59,756 nt of DNA from Glaciecola sp. UBA2563. Its GTDB lineage: Bacteria > Pseudomonadota > Gammaproteobacteria > Enterobacterales > Alteromonadaceae. Below the pieces are notes generated by a model. The model was given only the letters and a program-made list of their open reading frames with translations. It was not told the origin of the DNA and did not search any database. Both the position numbers and the translations under genes were made by a program. Shown piece after piece: positions 17,530 to 27,323 of this stretch. Each line of letters opens with the position of its first letter. The first letter of the stretch is position 1. Location: positions 1 through 59,756 of the forward strand of contig DDLV01000027.1 in the NCBI GenBank assembly GCA_002340325.1, given 5' to 3'.

Positions 17530-19494
17530 CTAACTACCTATTCTGCCCCCACCATTTTTGGTAATGACAACGACCGACGGTCTTGGCGGTATTTGTGGGT
17601 CAAAATCAGGCCATCTTGTGCTTGGTTCGTCAAACGTACTACCTTCTCCCGGATGTTGAACTGCAGAGAAAAAGTTTTCAGCGTCAGGCGTGAAAAAAGG
17701 CCCACACATTTCTGCACCAATGGGCGCACGCAGAAATCTTTTCGTTAATCCTCTGTTTTCGCCTTTGACTTCTGTTGCCCAAACGCCATCAGCGACTCCA
17801 AACATCTTTGCACCATCACTAGAAATCCACATGTTACCCAATGTGTCGAATGCACAATTATCTGGACATGCTAGCCATCCGTTCTCAGAGACAGCTGGAT
17901 GATATTTTGTACCATCATCTTCTTTCGGACCACAAACTAAAATAAGATCCCACGTAAATACGTCTGCATTGTGATTACCGTCAGGAGGCGTCAGCTCAAG
18001 CACCTGCCCTGCATGGTTTTGTGCTCTCGGATTTGGACCGTCTGTCTGTATATTTTTGCGTTCGTGGTTGTTCGTTAACATCACATAAACTTGTGCGGTG
18101 ACCGGATTCACTTCCACATCTTCGGGACGGTCCATAGGTGTAGCGCCCAACAAATCAGCGGCCTTACGACAATCTATTTGTATATCCGCCTGACTGCTAA
18201 ATCCATTTTGTTCATTTAGTGGACCATTGCCATATTGCATCGGCAGCCATTTTACGCTTCCATCATCCTCGAATTTAGCACAGAACAAGTTCCCGTCTTC
18301 CAGCAGTTCCATATTGGCTTTTCTGTTATCAGGCTGATATTTGTTTTTACTAACGAAACGATATAGATATTCAAACCGCTGATCATCGCCTGTGTATGCA
18401 ACGACGTGCCCATCTTTATTGATGAAAACGTTCGCGCCTTCATGCTTGAATCTTCCTAATGCTGTGCGTTTTTTGGGTGTTGAATTTGGGTCATAGGGGT
18501 CAATCTCAACGACCCAACCTGCGTGTAATGGTTCTGCAGGGGTTTTGGTCATGTCAAAACGTTCGTTGTACAACCCCCAACTCCCCCTGAAGACCTCTTT
18601 CATGCCAAAGCGGTCGTAGTTTTCTTTTTCAGGATTGTTTGCAAATTCACCACCGAACATGTAATCAATGTTTTCCTCACCGGTTAAAATTGTGCCCCAT
18701 GGCGTTACACCGCCTGAACAGTTCCCATAGGTACCGAATGTCTTAATTCCATCTGGTGAATAGGTGGTTTTTAATCTTTTGCTGCCTGCAGATGGCCCGG
18801 TTATCATCATCTCTGTATTGGGCGTGATTCGTCGATTGTAGGTCGAGTCGAGAATCGTCTGCCATTGGCCATTTTCGTCCTTTTGTATCTCAACGACGCT
18901 TAAACCATGCGATGCCATATTGACCTTCGATTGCTCTTGAGTAAGTTCAGTCACATTTGGCGAACCAGGAAACATCATTTCGGAGCGCACATATTCATGG
19001 TTAACGACAAGTAGCCCCCGGGATGAGCTCGTCGACCCAAATGGCAGGGGCACATACCCAATGAAGTCATTGTTGTAGCCAAACTGCTTGAGCTGCGCTC
19101 GTTCCGTTTGATTGGCAGGGGCAAATGCGGGCGCATCCTCAAAAATAGGATCGCCCCAGCGAATTAATACTTGTGTGTTATAGCCCTCAGGTACCGTAAA
19201 AAATTCGTCAAGGCCATGCGCAACTTCTTGAAAGGGCAAACTATCTGGTGCCGAAGACTGCGTTTTGTCTCCCACGGATTGCACCAATTCGTTTTGAGTG
19301 GCGACCGAACAACCTGACAACGCCAACGCTGCGCCGGTGTAGCCAATTGCACTTAGCACTTGACGACGCGACATACGAATCGATAAGACGTCTTGAAAAT
19401 TGGGCGATGTATTAAGTTTTTTAGTCAATTTAAAGGCTACCTTTGAATCAAAACTGCGCAAACTATTGTAAAATAAATCGCAATTTTGTTTCAT
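17530..19494 (-). CDS. phoX: PhoX-family (DUF839) alkaline phosphatase, Tat-exported
   Basis: A calcium/iron-type alkaline phosphatase that releases phosphate from organic esters outside the cytoplasm. The twin-arginine signal MSRRQVLSAIGYTGAALALS lies unusually deep, about 40 residues in. PhoX landmarks include YVPLPFGSTSSSRGLLVVNHEY, GTYGNCSGGVTPWGTILTGEEN, FKHEGANV and PDNCAFDTLGNMWISSDG. I prefer the ATG at 19494 (aaaggc about nine bases upstream) over the upstream TTG at 19515. It is monocistronic, converges on iadA and is divergent from a VanZ-like gene. No pho box was confidently identified. Phosphate scavenging is the family role. Confidence 0.88.
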   Translation of the reverse strand: MKQNCDLFYNSLRSFDSKVAFKLTKKLNTSPNFQDVLSIRMSRRQVLSAIGYTGAALALSGCSVATQNELVQSVGDKTQSSAPDSLPFQEVAHGLDEFFTVPEGYNTQVLIRWGDPIFEDAPAFAPANQTERAQLKQFGYNNDFIGYVPLPFGSTSSSRGLLVVNHEYVRSEMMFPGSPNVTELTQEQSKVNMASHGLSVVEIQKDENGQWQTILDSTYNRRITPNTEMMITGPSAGSKRLKTTYSPDGIKTFGTYGNCSGGVTPWGTILTGEENIDYMFGGEFANNPEKENYDRFGMKEVFRGSWGLYNERFDMTKTPAEPLHAGWVVEIDPYDPNSTPKKRTALGRFKHEGANVFINKDGHVVAYTGDDQRFEYLYRFVSKNKYQPDNRKANMELLEDGNLFCAKFEDDGSVKWLPMQYGNGPLNEQNGFSSQADIQIDCRKAADLLGATPMDRPEDVEVNPVTAQVYVMLTNNHERKNIQTDGPNPRAQNHAGQVLELTPPDGNHNADVFTWDLILVCGPKEDDGTKYHPAVSENGWLACPDNCAFDTLGNMWISSDGAKMFGVADGVWATEVKGENRGLTKRFLRAPIGAEMCGPFFTPDAENFFSAVQHPGEGSTFDEPSTRWPDFDPQIPPRPSVVVITKNGGGRIGS

Positions 19495-19526
19495 CGTTTT
19501 TTTGCCTTTTTGCAAACCACTTTATT

Positions 19527-19940
19527 ATGTTTAAACCAAGTTACTGGTACTACATCGTTTTTGCAGTGTGTTTTTTAGGATTCACCTATCTAGAAGACTA
19601 TGTAAGGGCTAGCTATGAGGGTAGCTCCGCGATAATTACCTATATACTTGGTTTTATTCCGAATTATCTTCCTGCCGTTGGCATACCATGCTTCTTTTAT
19701 GTTGCGTTGCCGCACATATTTGGTAAAAAACACAGCATAACACTGTCGAAAATAGCACAAATTTATGTCGTGATATTTAGTTGTTTTGGCTTGATCGCTT
19801 GGGAATTCACCCAAATACTCTTACCTCTCGGAACATTCGATTGGCATGATGTCTTGTGGACACTCTTCGGAGGAATCACTTTCTATGCGATTTGGAAAAT
19901 ACATTCGAATAAATACGGTACTGTAGGGAATTTTGAATAA
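19527..19940 (+). CDS. Small VanZ-like membrane protein
   Basis: I set the start at the ATG at 19527 because the longer frame (from 19443) would run into the 5' end of the divergent phoX gene. The 137-residue product has about four membrane helices. Its C-terminal part (WEFTQILLPLGTFDWHDVLW followed by GG) resembles the VanZ-like motif of Glu-x-x-Gln, then 'FDxxDv', then a Gly-rich helix. VanZ-like proteins are of mostly unknown function. There is no operon partner. Confidence 0.6.
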   Translation: MFKPSYWYYIVFAVCFLGFTYLEDYVRASYEGSSAIITYILGFIPNYLPAVGIPCFFYVALPHIFGKKHSITLSKIAQIYVVIFSCFGLIAWEFTQILLPLGTFDWHDVLWTLFGGITFYAIWKIHSNKYGTVGNFE

Positions 19941-19990
19941 AGGCTCCATTGTGTTTTCGGCCAAATTGTAGAGCTGGTCCAACGATGGTT

Positions 19991-21763
19991 TCAATTGGTC
20001 ATTTCTAGATTGGTTTTTGCAAAACGCACTTCACCGCCAACCAATGTCATTTCAACCTCTAGCCCTGTCAATTCATCTTCGGGCAGCGTCAACAGATTAC
20101 CATTAAGTACCGCAATATCAGCGCGTTTGCCGACAGTCAGACTGCCCAGCTCGTCTTCGTCAAACACCGCTTTTGCGCAGCCCAACGTATAGGAGTAAAG
20201 CGCTTCCATTCTGTCCATAACTTGTTCAGGGAAAAACTGCGTTCCGTCTGCCATGCGCCGTGTTACCGATGCGATGTACGATTCTAACGCTGAAATTGAC
20301 TCAACCGGCGCATCCGTACCGTTACAAATGGTGGCGCCTTCATCTAGCAAAGATCGCCAAACATACGCTTTTTGCTGAGCGCGCACCATACCTAAACGAT
20401 ATGGCACCCATGGGCCGTCGGATGTTGCATGGACACCTTGCATTGAGGCGATAACACCTAGTTCAGCAAAACGTGGTACTTCACTTGGGTCGAGCGTTTG
20501 CGCGTGCTCGATTCGCCAACGTAAATCACTTTCGGGGTCTTTGCCCATAAAGCTTTCGTACAAATTCATCACTTCGCGATTGCCGCGATCGCCTATTGCA
20601 TGAGTATTCAGCTGGTATCCATTATCAAATGCTATCTGCGCAGTTTCACGCAGATTTTCAAGTGAGGTTTGTGGAAGACCGGATGTATCTGTTTTGTCAG
20701 CATATGGACTAATGAGCCAAGCACCGTGCGTACCCAATGCACCGTCAATAGCGCGCTTCATTGCGCGCACTGTTAAAAAGCCATCACCATAACCAATCAT
20801 TCGATATTCGCTGGCTTTTTCTCTTAGAGTTTCATTAGTTTCCTGTCTTATCGCAACATGTAACCTTACGGGAAGTTGGCCTTCATCCGCCAGCTTCTTT
20901 AGTCTATCAATATTGGCAAGGTTGGTGCCCATATCATGAAATGACGTGACCCCATGTTTAAGTGATTCTTTCCCCGCCAACTCAACTTGCCGCTCAAATC
21001 GTTGCTGCTGCTCACTTTCACTCAAGCTATCTAGTGCTTCTCTAACAAGTTTTCGAACAGGGTTTGATGCAGCTTGCCGCAAATAGCCAGTAGCATCTCC
21101 AGTTTCATCACGAATAATGGTACCACCGTCCGGATCAGAAGATTCAGCAATGATGCCAGCAAGTGCTAACGCCATTTCATTTGCATAAACAGCATGTCCA
21201 CTTGCATGAATAAGCATAACGGGATTATCTGGGCTGACTGCGCTTAGTTTCCTATGATGCGGTAAACCATCATACAACAATTCATTACTGCTGCCCCAGC
21301 GTTCCTGATGCCACCCGCGCCCCACTATCCATTCTCCGGGACTGGCATTTTTTGCAGCCTCTTCAACCATAGTGATAATGTCATCGAAACTTCGAGTAGG
21401 GACCAAGTCAAGAATCATTAACGCTTGCCCCAAACCTAGAAAATGTGCATGTCCTTCGATGAACCCTGGAATGGCAACCTTGCCGTCTAAATCAATCACG
21501 TCTGTTGATTCACCGACAAACGCATCAATTTCCTCGGCACTACCTAACGCTAGAATTCGACCATCTTTTATTGCGATAGATTGAGCCTCTGGAAGGGACG
21601 AGTCTACCGTTATTATGGTGCCATTTGTGAGTATTCGATCTGCTGTTATTGCATTGTCATTATCATCAACATCGGCATTTTGTTGCGCTGGTTGGCAGGC
21701 GGTTAGCGCCGTAATAGCTAGAAACACAGTCAAAATAACAATCAAGCGAATATTAAACATCAC
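19991..21763 (-). CDS. YtcJ-like amidohydrolase lipoprotein (Amidohydro_3)
   Basis: A 590-residue metal-dependent hydrolase with a lipoprotein signal (lipobox ALTAC, Cys at about residue 23), so it is anchored on the periplasmic side. The metal-binding HxH is in GFIEGHAHFLGLG; further family elements are GRGWHQERW, TSFHDMG, NTHAIGDRG, RWRIEHAQTL and NGTDAPVES. YtcJ-type enzymes hydrolyse amide-like bonds, but their substrates are mostly unknown. It is followed on the same strand by no close partner; the upstream neighbour (21843-23180) is a second exported amidohydrolase on the same strand, 79 bp away, so co-transcription is plausible. Confidence 0.85.
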   Translation of the reverse strand: MMFNIRLIVILTVFLAITALTACQPAQQNADVDDNDNAITADRILTNGTIITVDSSLPEAQSIAIKDGRILALGSAEEIDAFVGESTDVIDLDGKVAIPGFIEGHAHFLGLGQALMILDLVPTRSFDDIITMVEEAAKNASPGEWIVGRGWHQERWGSSNELLYDGLPHHRKLSAVSPDNPVMLIHASGHAVYANEMALALAGIIAESSDPDGGTIIRDETGDATGYLRQAASNPVRKLVREALDSLSESEQQQRFERQVELAGKESLKHGVTSFHDMGTNLANIDRLKKLADEGQLPVRLHVAIRQETNETLREKASEYRMIGYGDGFLTVRAMKRAIDGALGTHGAWLISPYADKTDTSGLPQTSLENLRETAQIAFDNGYQLNTHAIGDRGNREVMNLYESFMGKDPESDLRWRIEHAQTLDPSEVPRFAELGVIASMQGVHATSDGPWVPYRLGMVRAQQKAYVWRSLLDEGATICNGTDAPVESISALESYIASVTRRMADGTQFFPEQVMDRMEALYSYTLGCAKAVFDEDELGSLTVGKRADIAVLNGNLLTLPEDELTGLEVEMTLVGGEVRFAKTNLEMTN

Positions 21764-21842
21764 TCAGCATCCTTTTAGAATTATCGTCGTACTCATGTAT
21801 TCAGCGGTTATGCTAACTGCTGAATGACAAGAAAGCTAATTA

Positions 21843-23180
21843 TCACAGCGTCGCATTTTTAAAAACTTTGCCACCCTTCATAACAAAGTTTACGTTTTCC
21901 AAAACAGAGATATCCTGCAGTGGATCACCATCAACCGCTACGACATCACCCCATTTACCTTTCTCTAGACTACCTAACTCATCTAACTTTCCGAGGTTGT
22001 CTGCACCATTAATGGTACCTGCTTTTATCGCCTCCATCGGTGTCATACCGCCGTACTCGACCAGCAACCTAAATTCGATGCCATTGGCACCGTGCGGCCC
22101 AACGCCCGCATCTGTTGATAGTGCAATTTTAACACCCGCTTTGTGCGCTTTCCTGACGTATCGATTGAAAAACTTGACTGCTTCTTCTGCTTTTTCTCGC
22201 TGGGATTCCGTCAAAAAACTATTTGGGTCATCGACTAGGGGCATTAAAGGAAGAAACGCTGACATCGTAGGCGACAGGTATGCACCTGTTGATTTAAATA
22301 GCTCAATACTTTCATCATTAAGAAATGTACCGTGTTCAATGGTATTGGCACCTGCTCGTAAAACTGCATTAATGCCTTCTGGGCCGTGGGCGTGAGCAGC
22401 AACTTTCCGTCCCATTAGTTGAGCGCTCTTCACAATCGCTTCTAATTCATCTTCGAAAAACTGCAGTTCTAATCCAGCATTACTATCCGACATAACGCCT
22501 GCAGTTGCTGTCAACTTAATATGATCTGCTTTTAGCCTGATTTGTTCGCGTACTGCTTTGCGACATTCAGCAGCACCGTCACAAATTCCTGTAGTTCTTA
22601 ATGCATTGGATACTGCCGGATTAAAGCTATGTGTGATATCTCCATGTCCCCCATTGATAGCAATAGGATGACCAGATACAAACGTACGTGGCCCGACAAT
22701 ATGCCCTTCATTAATCCCGTCTCTAATCGCATAGACTGCATCTTCTGTGAATGCACCCATGTCTCGCACTGAGGTGAATCCAGCTAAGAGCGTTTCTTTT
22801 GCATATTTTGCGCCTCGAATCGCAATATCTGCATCAGACATGTTGACCCAATTGATGCGCTCTTTTGGGGTAAAATAGAGGGTTAAGTGAACGTGCCCAT
22901 CAATAAATCCGGGCAAAACAAAGTTATCACGTAAGTCGTGTACTTCTATAGTATCTTTTTCATTGATCGGTAAACTCGTGGAATCTATAAAACCATCTCT
23001 AACATCAAATACTTTTCCATCCTTCAAAATAACACTTTTTTCGTTCTCAACCTTTTCACCAGGTATTGCAAGCAATTTACCCGCATGAACGATGTCCCAT
23101 TCAGTTGCAAAAGCGTAAGCGGGAGATAAAAATATTAAAGAAAATACGATTCTAGGGAATGAGATTCTGGTGAGCTTCAT
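21843..23180 (-). CDS. Exported COG1228-type amidohydrolase (prolidase/dipeptidase-like)
   Basis: A 445-residue amidohydrolase with a signal peptide (MKLTRISFPRIVFSLIFLSPAYAFA). The metal site is complete by eye: HxH in GFIDGHVHLT, probable carboxylated Lys in DHIKLTATAGVMS, His in AAHAHGPEG, His in TIEHGTFL, and Asp in LSTDAGVGPHG. Relatives in this group hydrolyse Xaa-Pro or Xaa-Arg/Lys dipeptides; the specificity here cannot be read. Four Cys between the HxH and the Lys (two close together in GICDGAAECR) may form a disulfide. It may form an operon with the YtcJ-like gene downstream. Confidence 0.85.
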   Translation of the reverse strand: MKLTRISFPRIVFSLIFLSPAYAFATEWDIVHAGKLLAIPGEKVENEKSVILKDGKVFDVRDGFIDSTSLPINEKDTIEVHDLRDNFVLPGFIDGHVHLTLYFTPKERINWVNMSDADIAIRGAKYAKETLLAGFTSVRDMGAFTEDAVYAIRDGINEGHIVGPRTFVSGHPIAINGGHGDITHSFNPAVSNALRTTGICDGAAECRKAVREQIRLKADHIKLTATAGVMSDSNAGLELQFFEDELEAIVKSAQLMGRKVAAHAHGPEGINAVLRAGANTIEHGTFLNDESIELFKSTGAYLSPTMSAFLPLMPLVDDPNSFLTESQREKAEEAVKFFNRYVRKAHKAGVKIALSTDAGVGPHGANGIEFRLLVEYGGMTPMEAIKAGTINGADNLGKLDELGSLEKGKWGDVVAVDGDPLQDISVLENVNFVMKGGKVFKNATL

Positions 23181-23539
23181 AGCAACTTGTCCAAATTGTC
23201 CAAAGTTATAGCCGTTGTCGGAGTATATCGAATTACGGAATTTGCGCCACCATCATTGGCTTTTCCTGATAACGAATACTTTATTGAATGTATTACAACT
23301 GTAAGCATGTAGCCAAAATAGAGTGTCACGACTTCATGCACGACCGACAAAATGTAAGAAACCACACAAGTTCAACCGTAAATTGTGACATGTCAAAATT
23401 ACATCAAACACTCGATGATAATATTAAGTCATTGTTTTTATTGATTTAAAGGCAAATTTTAGTTTTAAGCGGTACATGGTTTAGTACTTGCAAACATTGA
23501 TATGAATCAATTATTACTCATACTCGGGAGAAATACGCA
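23181..23539. other. Intergenic region between divergent genes
   Basis: A 359-bp AT-rich stretch between the minus-strand amidohydrolase and the plus-strand small Cys protein. I see no coding signal, strong hairpin or repeat-family member in it. It presumably holds both promoters; a ribosome binding site (cgggagaa) precedes the gene at 23540. Confidence 0.5.
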
Positions 23540-23791
23540 ATGTCTGAATTCTATGTAACCACAACGGTTAGCAAAGAAACCAATACCTATGTCGTTCACA
23601 AAGATGATTGTAGTGAACTTCCTGTTGTAGAAGAGCTTAAGTATTTAGGGTCGTATGCCTCAAGTGAGGCGGCCTTTAAAGCTGCCACTGGGTATTTCGA
23701 TCCAGTAAGCTGTTGCCCAACCTGCATAAAAGAAGCATATCCTTCTGGTGTTTTTGAATATTCTGCAGAGAAAGAAGAAGCAGCTGTTTAA
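23540..23791 (+). CDS. Small His/Cys putative metal-binding protein
   Basis: An 83-residue cytoplasmic-looking protein. Its pattern VVHKDDCSELP, then YLGSYASSEAAFKAA, then SCCPTC resembles a recurring small module in which His, Cys and a late CxxC could bind a metal such as zinc; the middle Gly-x-Tyr/Phe and Ala-rich helix also fit that module. No enzyme signature is present. It stands alone with a good ribosome binding site (gggag). Function unknown. Confidence 0.7.
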   Translation: MSEFYVTTTVSKETNTYVVHKDDCSELPVVEELKYLGSYASSEAAFKAATGYFDPVSCCPTCIKEAYPSGVFEYSAEKEEAAV

Positions 23792-23830
23792 CTTGAGCCT
23801 GAACCTTATCGGGTTTCTCTTGTTTGGGAG

Positions 23831-23850
23831 ACCCTGATTTTCATCAGGGT
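23831..23850. other. Perfect 8-bp hairpin without T-tract
   Basis: Arms accctgat (23831-23838) and atcagggt (23843-23850) with a 4-base loop lie between two convergent small genes. The position suits a shared transcription end, but neither strand has a following T-run, so a rho-independent terminator is not demonstrated. Confidence 0.4.
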
Positions 23851-23901
23851 GACCAAGAAGAAAGATCAGGGCGACGAGGTGATTAATACACACCTTCCCA
23901 G

Positions 23902-24183
23902 TCAGTCTTCTTTTACTTCTCGCTCGATTTCTAAGATAGTGCCATCTTCCGCAATATCTATTTCGACCTCTTCGTCGCCAATTACTCCCTCAATTTCATA
24001 CACTTTTTGACTGTCTTCGGTTTCTATTTCTGCTGATTCAACCGTCAGTCCGGGTACCGCTGTCATCGCAGCATCCATGATATTAGTAGGAACATCGTCA
24101 ATAGAGATATCGACTTCTCGTTCCATTAGTGAACAACCTGTAAATAACATGATCAAGAATACGATAAAAATAAGCATACGCAT
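23902..24183 (-). CDS. Small lipoprotein with PepSY-like domain
   Basis: A 93-residue lipoprotein: MRMLIFIVFLIMLFTGCS has a lipobox ending in Cys17. The rest resembles a PepSY-type fold: a helix (IMDAAMTAVPGLTVESAEI) and strands (VYEIEGVIGDEEVEIDIAED) as in small periplasmic PepSY proteins. It is strongly acidic. Such proteins are thought to bind or inhibit proteases, but function is unproven. Monocistronic and convergent with the gene at 23540. Confidence 0.7.
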   Translation of the reverse strand: MRMLIFIVFLIMLFTGCSLMEREVDISIDDVPTNIMDAAMTAVPGLTVESAEIETEDSQKVYEIEGVIGDEEVEIDIAEDGTILEIEREVKED

Positions 24184-24439
24184 TGGGAACTCCTTTATTC
24201 AACTCTCAAATGATAGCCGCCGCGCGTTAATGTCTCAATGCTTCGAGCGCAGTTGACACATAACATTCACACAATAACTTGGTGCTATGCAACGTATAAT
24301 CATAAGCGCCCTTTATTGGTGCGCAGTTGTTATTTTTATGTAATTTTATTATTAATTTTTTTGTATTTGTGTGATTTGTCTGATAAATTAGATTTATTGG
24401 TTCCTTTCTGGAAAACAATAACAAACTGGGGAGTTCGCA

Positions 24440-27214
24440 ATGAACACAAAAACACAACACAAAAAAAGCCAGTTAGGGAGAGTTTCCGCACTAGCAATTG
24501 CTGTCTCAAGTGCAATGGCAACTGCCACCTCACTGCCTGTATTAGCGCAAGAATCTTCCGTGAATGACGATGTCGAAGTCATCGCTGTAAGCGGGTATAG
24601 AAGCAGTTTGAGAGCATCTCAAGCAGATAAGAAAAACGCCAATGTGGTGTCAGATGGGATCCGGGCAGAAGATTTAGGTAAATTTCCTGACCTCAACGTC
24701 GCTGAATCTCTGCAACGTATTACCGGTGTGTCAATTGATAGAAACGGTGGTGAAGGTCAAGCAGTAACGATTCGTGGTTTTGGCCCACAGTTCAATACGG
24801 TGCTAGTAAACGGCCGGCAGGTAGCATCAGAGACAGGTGGTCGTGAGTTTGCGTTCGACTCAATCTCAGCTAACCAAATTGTTGGGGCTGACATATTCAA
24901 GACCGGCACTGCTACCATGCAAGAGGGCGGTATCGGTGGTACTGTGAGTTTGATTACCGCACGACCATTTGATTACGAAGGGTTTACCGCCGTGGCTTCT
25001 GTCAAAGGCATGTACGAAAGCTTATCTGAAGAAACTTCACCCTCATTTTCCGGTTTAATTTCAAACACGTTTAACGACGGTCAATTTGGTGTTTTGTTCT
25101 CGTTAAGCCACGAAGAACGTGACGTACAAATTAACCAGATTGCAACAGCCGGTTGGCGGCCTGGACAAACTATCTCAAACTCACGCGATGGTGTTTTGTT
25201 CACCAACGCCTACATTCCCAGAAACTGGGACCAGATCGTAGACAACCAAGAACGGACACGTACAAACGCCGCGTTGGTATTGCAATTTGCGCCTTCTGAA
25301 GACGTTACTATCACCTTAGATGGCTCAGTTTCAACGTTTGAAGTCGACTCCGTAGTAACAGATTTGGCTTCTTGGTTTGAGCCTGACCGTGTAGGGACGG
25401 CTACCATCGATCCTGCAACAGGCACGCTTTTAAGTTTTAGCCAGGATGTTGGGTTATTTGTTAGCTCTGGTAATCCCGCGACAGACTTTGTATCAACGAC
25501 GCGAAACTCAAGAGACATTAGCAACGATGCGTTCGGACTTAACGTCGACTGGGTAATCAGTGACAGCCTGACGGCAGAAATCGATATCTCAAACTCTACC
25601 GCAGAAAACGATCGCGCTGGCAGAGACCGATTCAACGTGGTGGGTATTATCAACAACTATACCTTTGACGGCACCGGTTCAACGCCGACTGTCAGACATG
25701 ATGGGTTCGGCAACGGCAATCTTCCTGATCCTAACCTTGCACGTTTACACTACAACGAGAAAGGCAACCAACCTAGCTTCGAAGATGAAATCACCGAATA
25801 CAAAGTTGATTTCAAATACATATCTGATAGTGAGGTATTTACCGGAGCAAGGTTCGGCGCGTACATGCAAGAGCGTGAGAAGAGTGAATTCCAGATTTTT
25901 GCCAGCCAGTGTGCATTCTGTGGGTACAATGATCCTGCGCCATTAGACACGCTAAACTTCAGACCATTTACGGCAAATAACTTCTTCCCTGGACTCATCG
26001 ATACCTTCTACACTTATGATGGTGATGCGTATGTAGACTTCTTGGCCTCAACTGGAAATCCAATCGAGCCCGTCTTGCAAAACAACCGATACACGGTGAA
26101 TGAAGAAATTCAGTCGCTGTATGTAGAGTTTGATTTTCAGACTGACTTGGGTGACATGCCTGTATTCTTGAATGTTGGTGCGCGTTATTCCACTACTGAT
26201 ATCGATGTCGATGCGGTACAGAGTTTCATCGCAGACGTTATTCCAACAAGCGACCAAACTCTCTTTGCTAACGTGTTTGGCCCTGCTACGGATATCGTTG
26301 AAGGCGGTGAGTATTCTAATCTATTGCCGAGCGTCAACCTAAAGTTAGAGCTTAAAGAAGACATGATATTGCGATTTGCGATGTATGACTCATTGACACG
26401 TCCAACTATCAGCTCATTATCGCCAGCGACGACGTTTAATGAGCCACGCCGTCAAAACCTGACAGCGCAAGGTGGTAACCCAACGCTCAAGCCGTTTAGG
26501 TCAGAGAACTGGGACATTTCTTATGAATATTACTACGCGGATACCAGTACGTTTACGTTTGCAGTATTTAGCAAAGAGATAGAAGACTTCATTACAACTT
26601 TAACAGGTGAGGAAGTATTCACGCTGGATAATCGCGCTAATCAAGCGGGATTCCTCTGTGCTGATGCGCTTTGTGCGGGACTGGATATTAATGACCCATC
26701 CACGGCTGAAGAATTGTTTGGCTTACAGGAAACATACCTCGTTTCTCGTCCGCAAAATGGTGAATCAGCGCGCGTTACGGGATATGAAATTGCCATCACA
26801 CATGTATTTGATAACGGCTTTGGTATCACAGCAAACGCAACGGTAGTTGATAGCTCTGTAGAACTGGGCGATGATGCAAGCACGCGGTTTGCACTTGAAG
26901 GGCTTGGTGACTCTCAGAACTTGGTGGTCTTTTATGAAGCTGATAATTGGCAAGCTAGAATTGCCTATAACAACCGAGAAGGCTTCTTAAGAAATATTGA
27001 TAATGGTTTCAATGGTGAGCCTATCAATACCGAGACCTTTGGTCAGGTGGATATCAGTGCAAGCTATGATATCAATGATACCGTAACGGTATTCTTTGAG
27101 GGAATTAACATCACGGAAGAAGAATTAAGACAAACCGGTCGATTCCCTAATCAAACGTACTCAATCGAAGATAATGGCTCGCGATATGCCATTGGTGTTC
27201 GAGCGACCTTTTAA
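24440..27214 (+). CDS. TonB-dependent receptor, Caulobacter-type, of the halogenase/SapC cluster
   Basis: A 924-residue outer-membrane receptor. A signal peptide ends near LPVLAQES. The plug starts with VIAVSGYRSSL and SDGIRAEDLGKFPDLNVAES, then LQRITGVSIDRNGGEGQAVT, the hallmark of TIGR01782-type TBDRs. The barrel ends at IGVRATF. These receptors usually import oligosaccharides and are commonly followed by tryptophan-halogenase-like and SapC genes, as here. A stable hairpin with a short T-run (27236-27261) separates it from the next gene, so the receptor is probably expressed more strongly than the downstream genes. Ligand unknown. Confidence 0.93.
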   Translation: MNTKTQHKKSQLGRVSALAIAVSSAMATATSLPVLAQESSVNDDVEVIAVSGYRSSLRASQADKKNANVVSDGIRAEDLGKFPDLNVAESLQRITGVSIDRNGGEGQAVTIRGFGPQFNTVLVNGRQVASETGGREFAFDSISANQIVGADIFKTGTATMQEGGIGGTVSLITARPFDYEGFTAVASVKGMYESLSEETSPSFSGLISNTFNDGQFGVLFSLSHEERDVQINQIATAGWRPGQTISNSRDGVLFTNAYIPRNWDQIVDNQERTRTNAALVLQFAPSEDVTITLDGSVSTFEVDSVVTDLASWFEPDRVGTATIDPATGTLLSFSQDVGLFVSSGNPATDFVSTTRNSRDISNDAFGLNVDWVISDSLTAEIDISNSTAENDRAGRDRFNVVGIINNYTFDGTGSTPTVRHDGFGNGNLPDPNLARLHYNEKGNQPSFEDEITEYKVDFKYISDSEVFTGARFGAYMQEREKSEFQIFASQCAFCGYNDPAPLDTLNFRPFTANNFFPGLIDTFYTYDGDAYVDFLASTGNPIEPVLQNNRYTVNEEIQSLYVEFDFQTDLGDMPVFLNVGARYSTTDIDVDAVQSFIADVIPTSDQTLFANVFGPATDIVEGGEYSNLLPSVNLKLELKEDMILRFAMYDSLTRPTISSLSPATTFNEPRRQNLTAQGGNPTLKPFRSENWDISYEYYYADTSTFTFAVFSKEIEDFITTLTGEEVFTLDNRANQAGFLCADALCAGLDINDPSTAEELFGLQETYLVSRPQNGESARVTGYEIAITHVFDNGFGITANATVVDSSVELGDDASTRFALEGLGDSQNLVVFYEADNWQARIAYNNREGFLRNIDNGFNGEPINTETFGQVDISASYDINDTVTVFFEGINITEEELRQTGRFPNQTYSIEDNGSRYAIGVRATF

Positions 27215-27235
27215 CGTCGTTTAACGGGGTAAATC

Positions 27236-27261
27236 AGATGGCGGCATTAGCCGCCATCTTT
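27236..27261 (+). terminator. Hairpin after the TBDR, possible partial terminator
   Basis: A perfect 10-bp stem, agatggcggc (27236-27245) and gccgccatct (27250-27259), with a 4-base loop and then only a short interrupted T-run. It lies between TBDR and halogenase on the same strand, so it may attenuate or stabilise the receptor mRNA rather than end transcription fully. Confidence 0.6.
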
Positions 27262-27323
27262 ACTTATTGAATTCAAGTTTGCTATGGTAATTTGGTAACC
27301 AACGTCACAAGGGATGAGAAACA

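Noticed and set aside
21868..22395. 175-codon open frame antisense to the COG1228 amidohydrolase
   Set aside because: Fully contained in a gene with complete catalytic motifs; translation shows no family feature.
23177..23365. 62-codon minus-strand frame upstream of the amidohydrolase, overlapping its start by 4 bp
   Set aside because: No recognisable domain or ribosome binding site; the region is more simply a promoter region.
23831..23850. Rho-independent terminator
   Set aside because: Perfect stem but no T-run on either strand; listed only as a hairpin.
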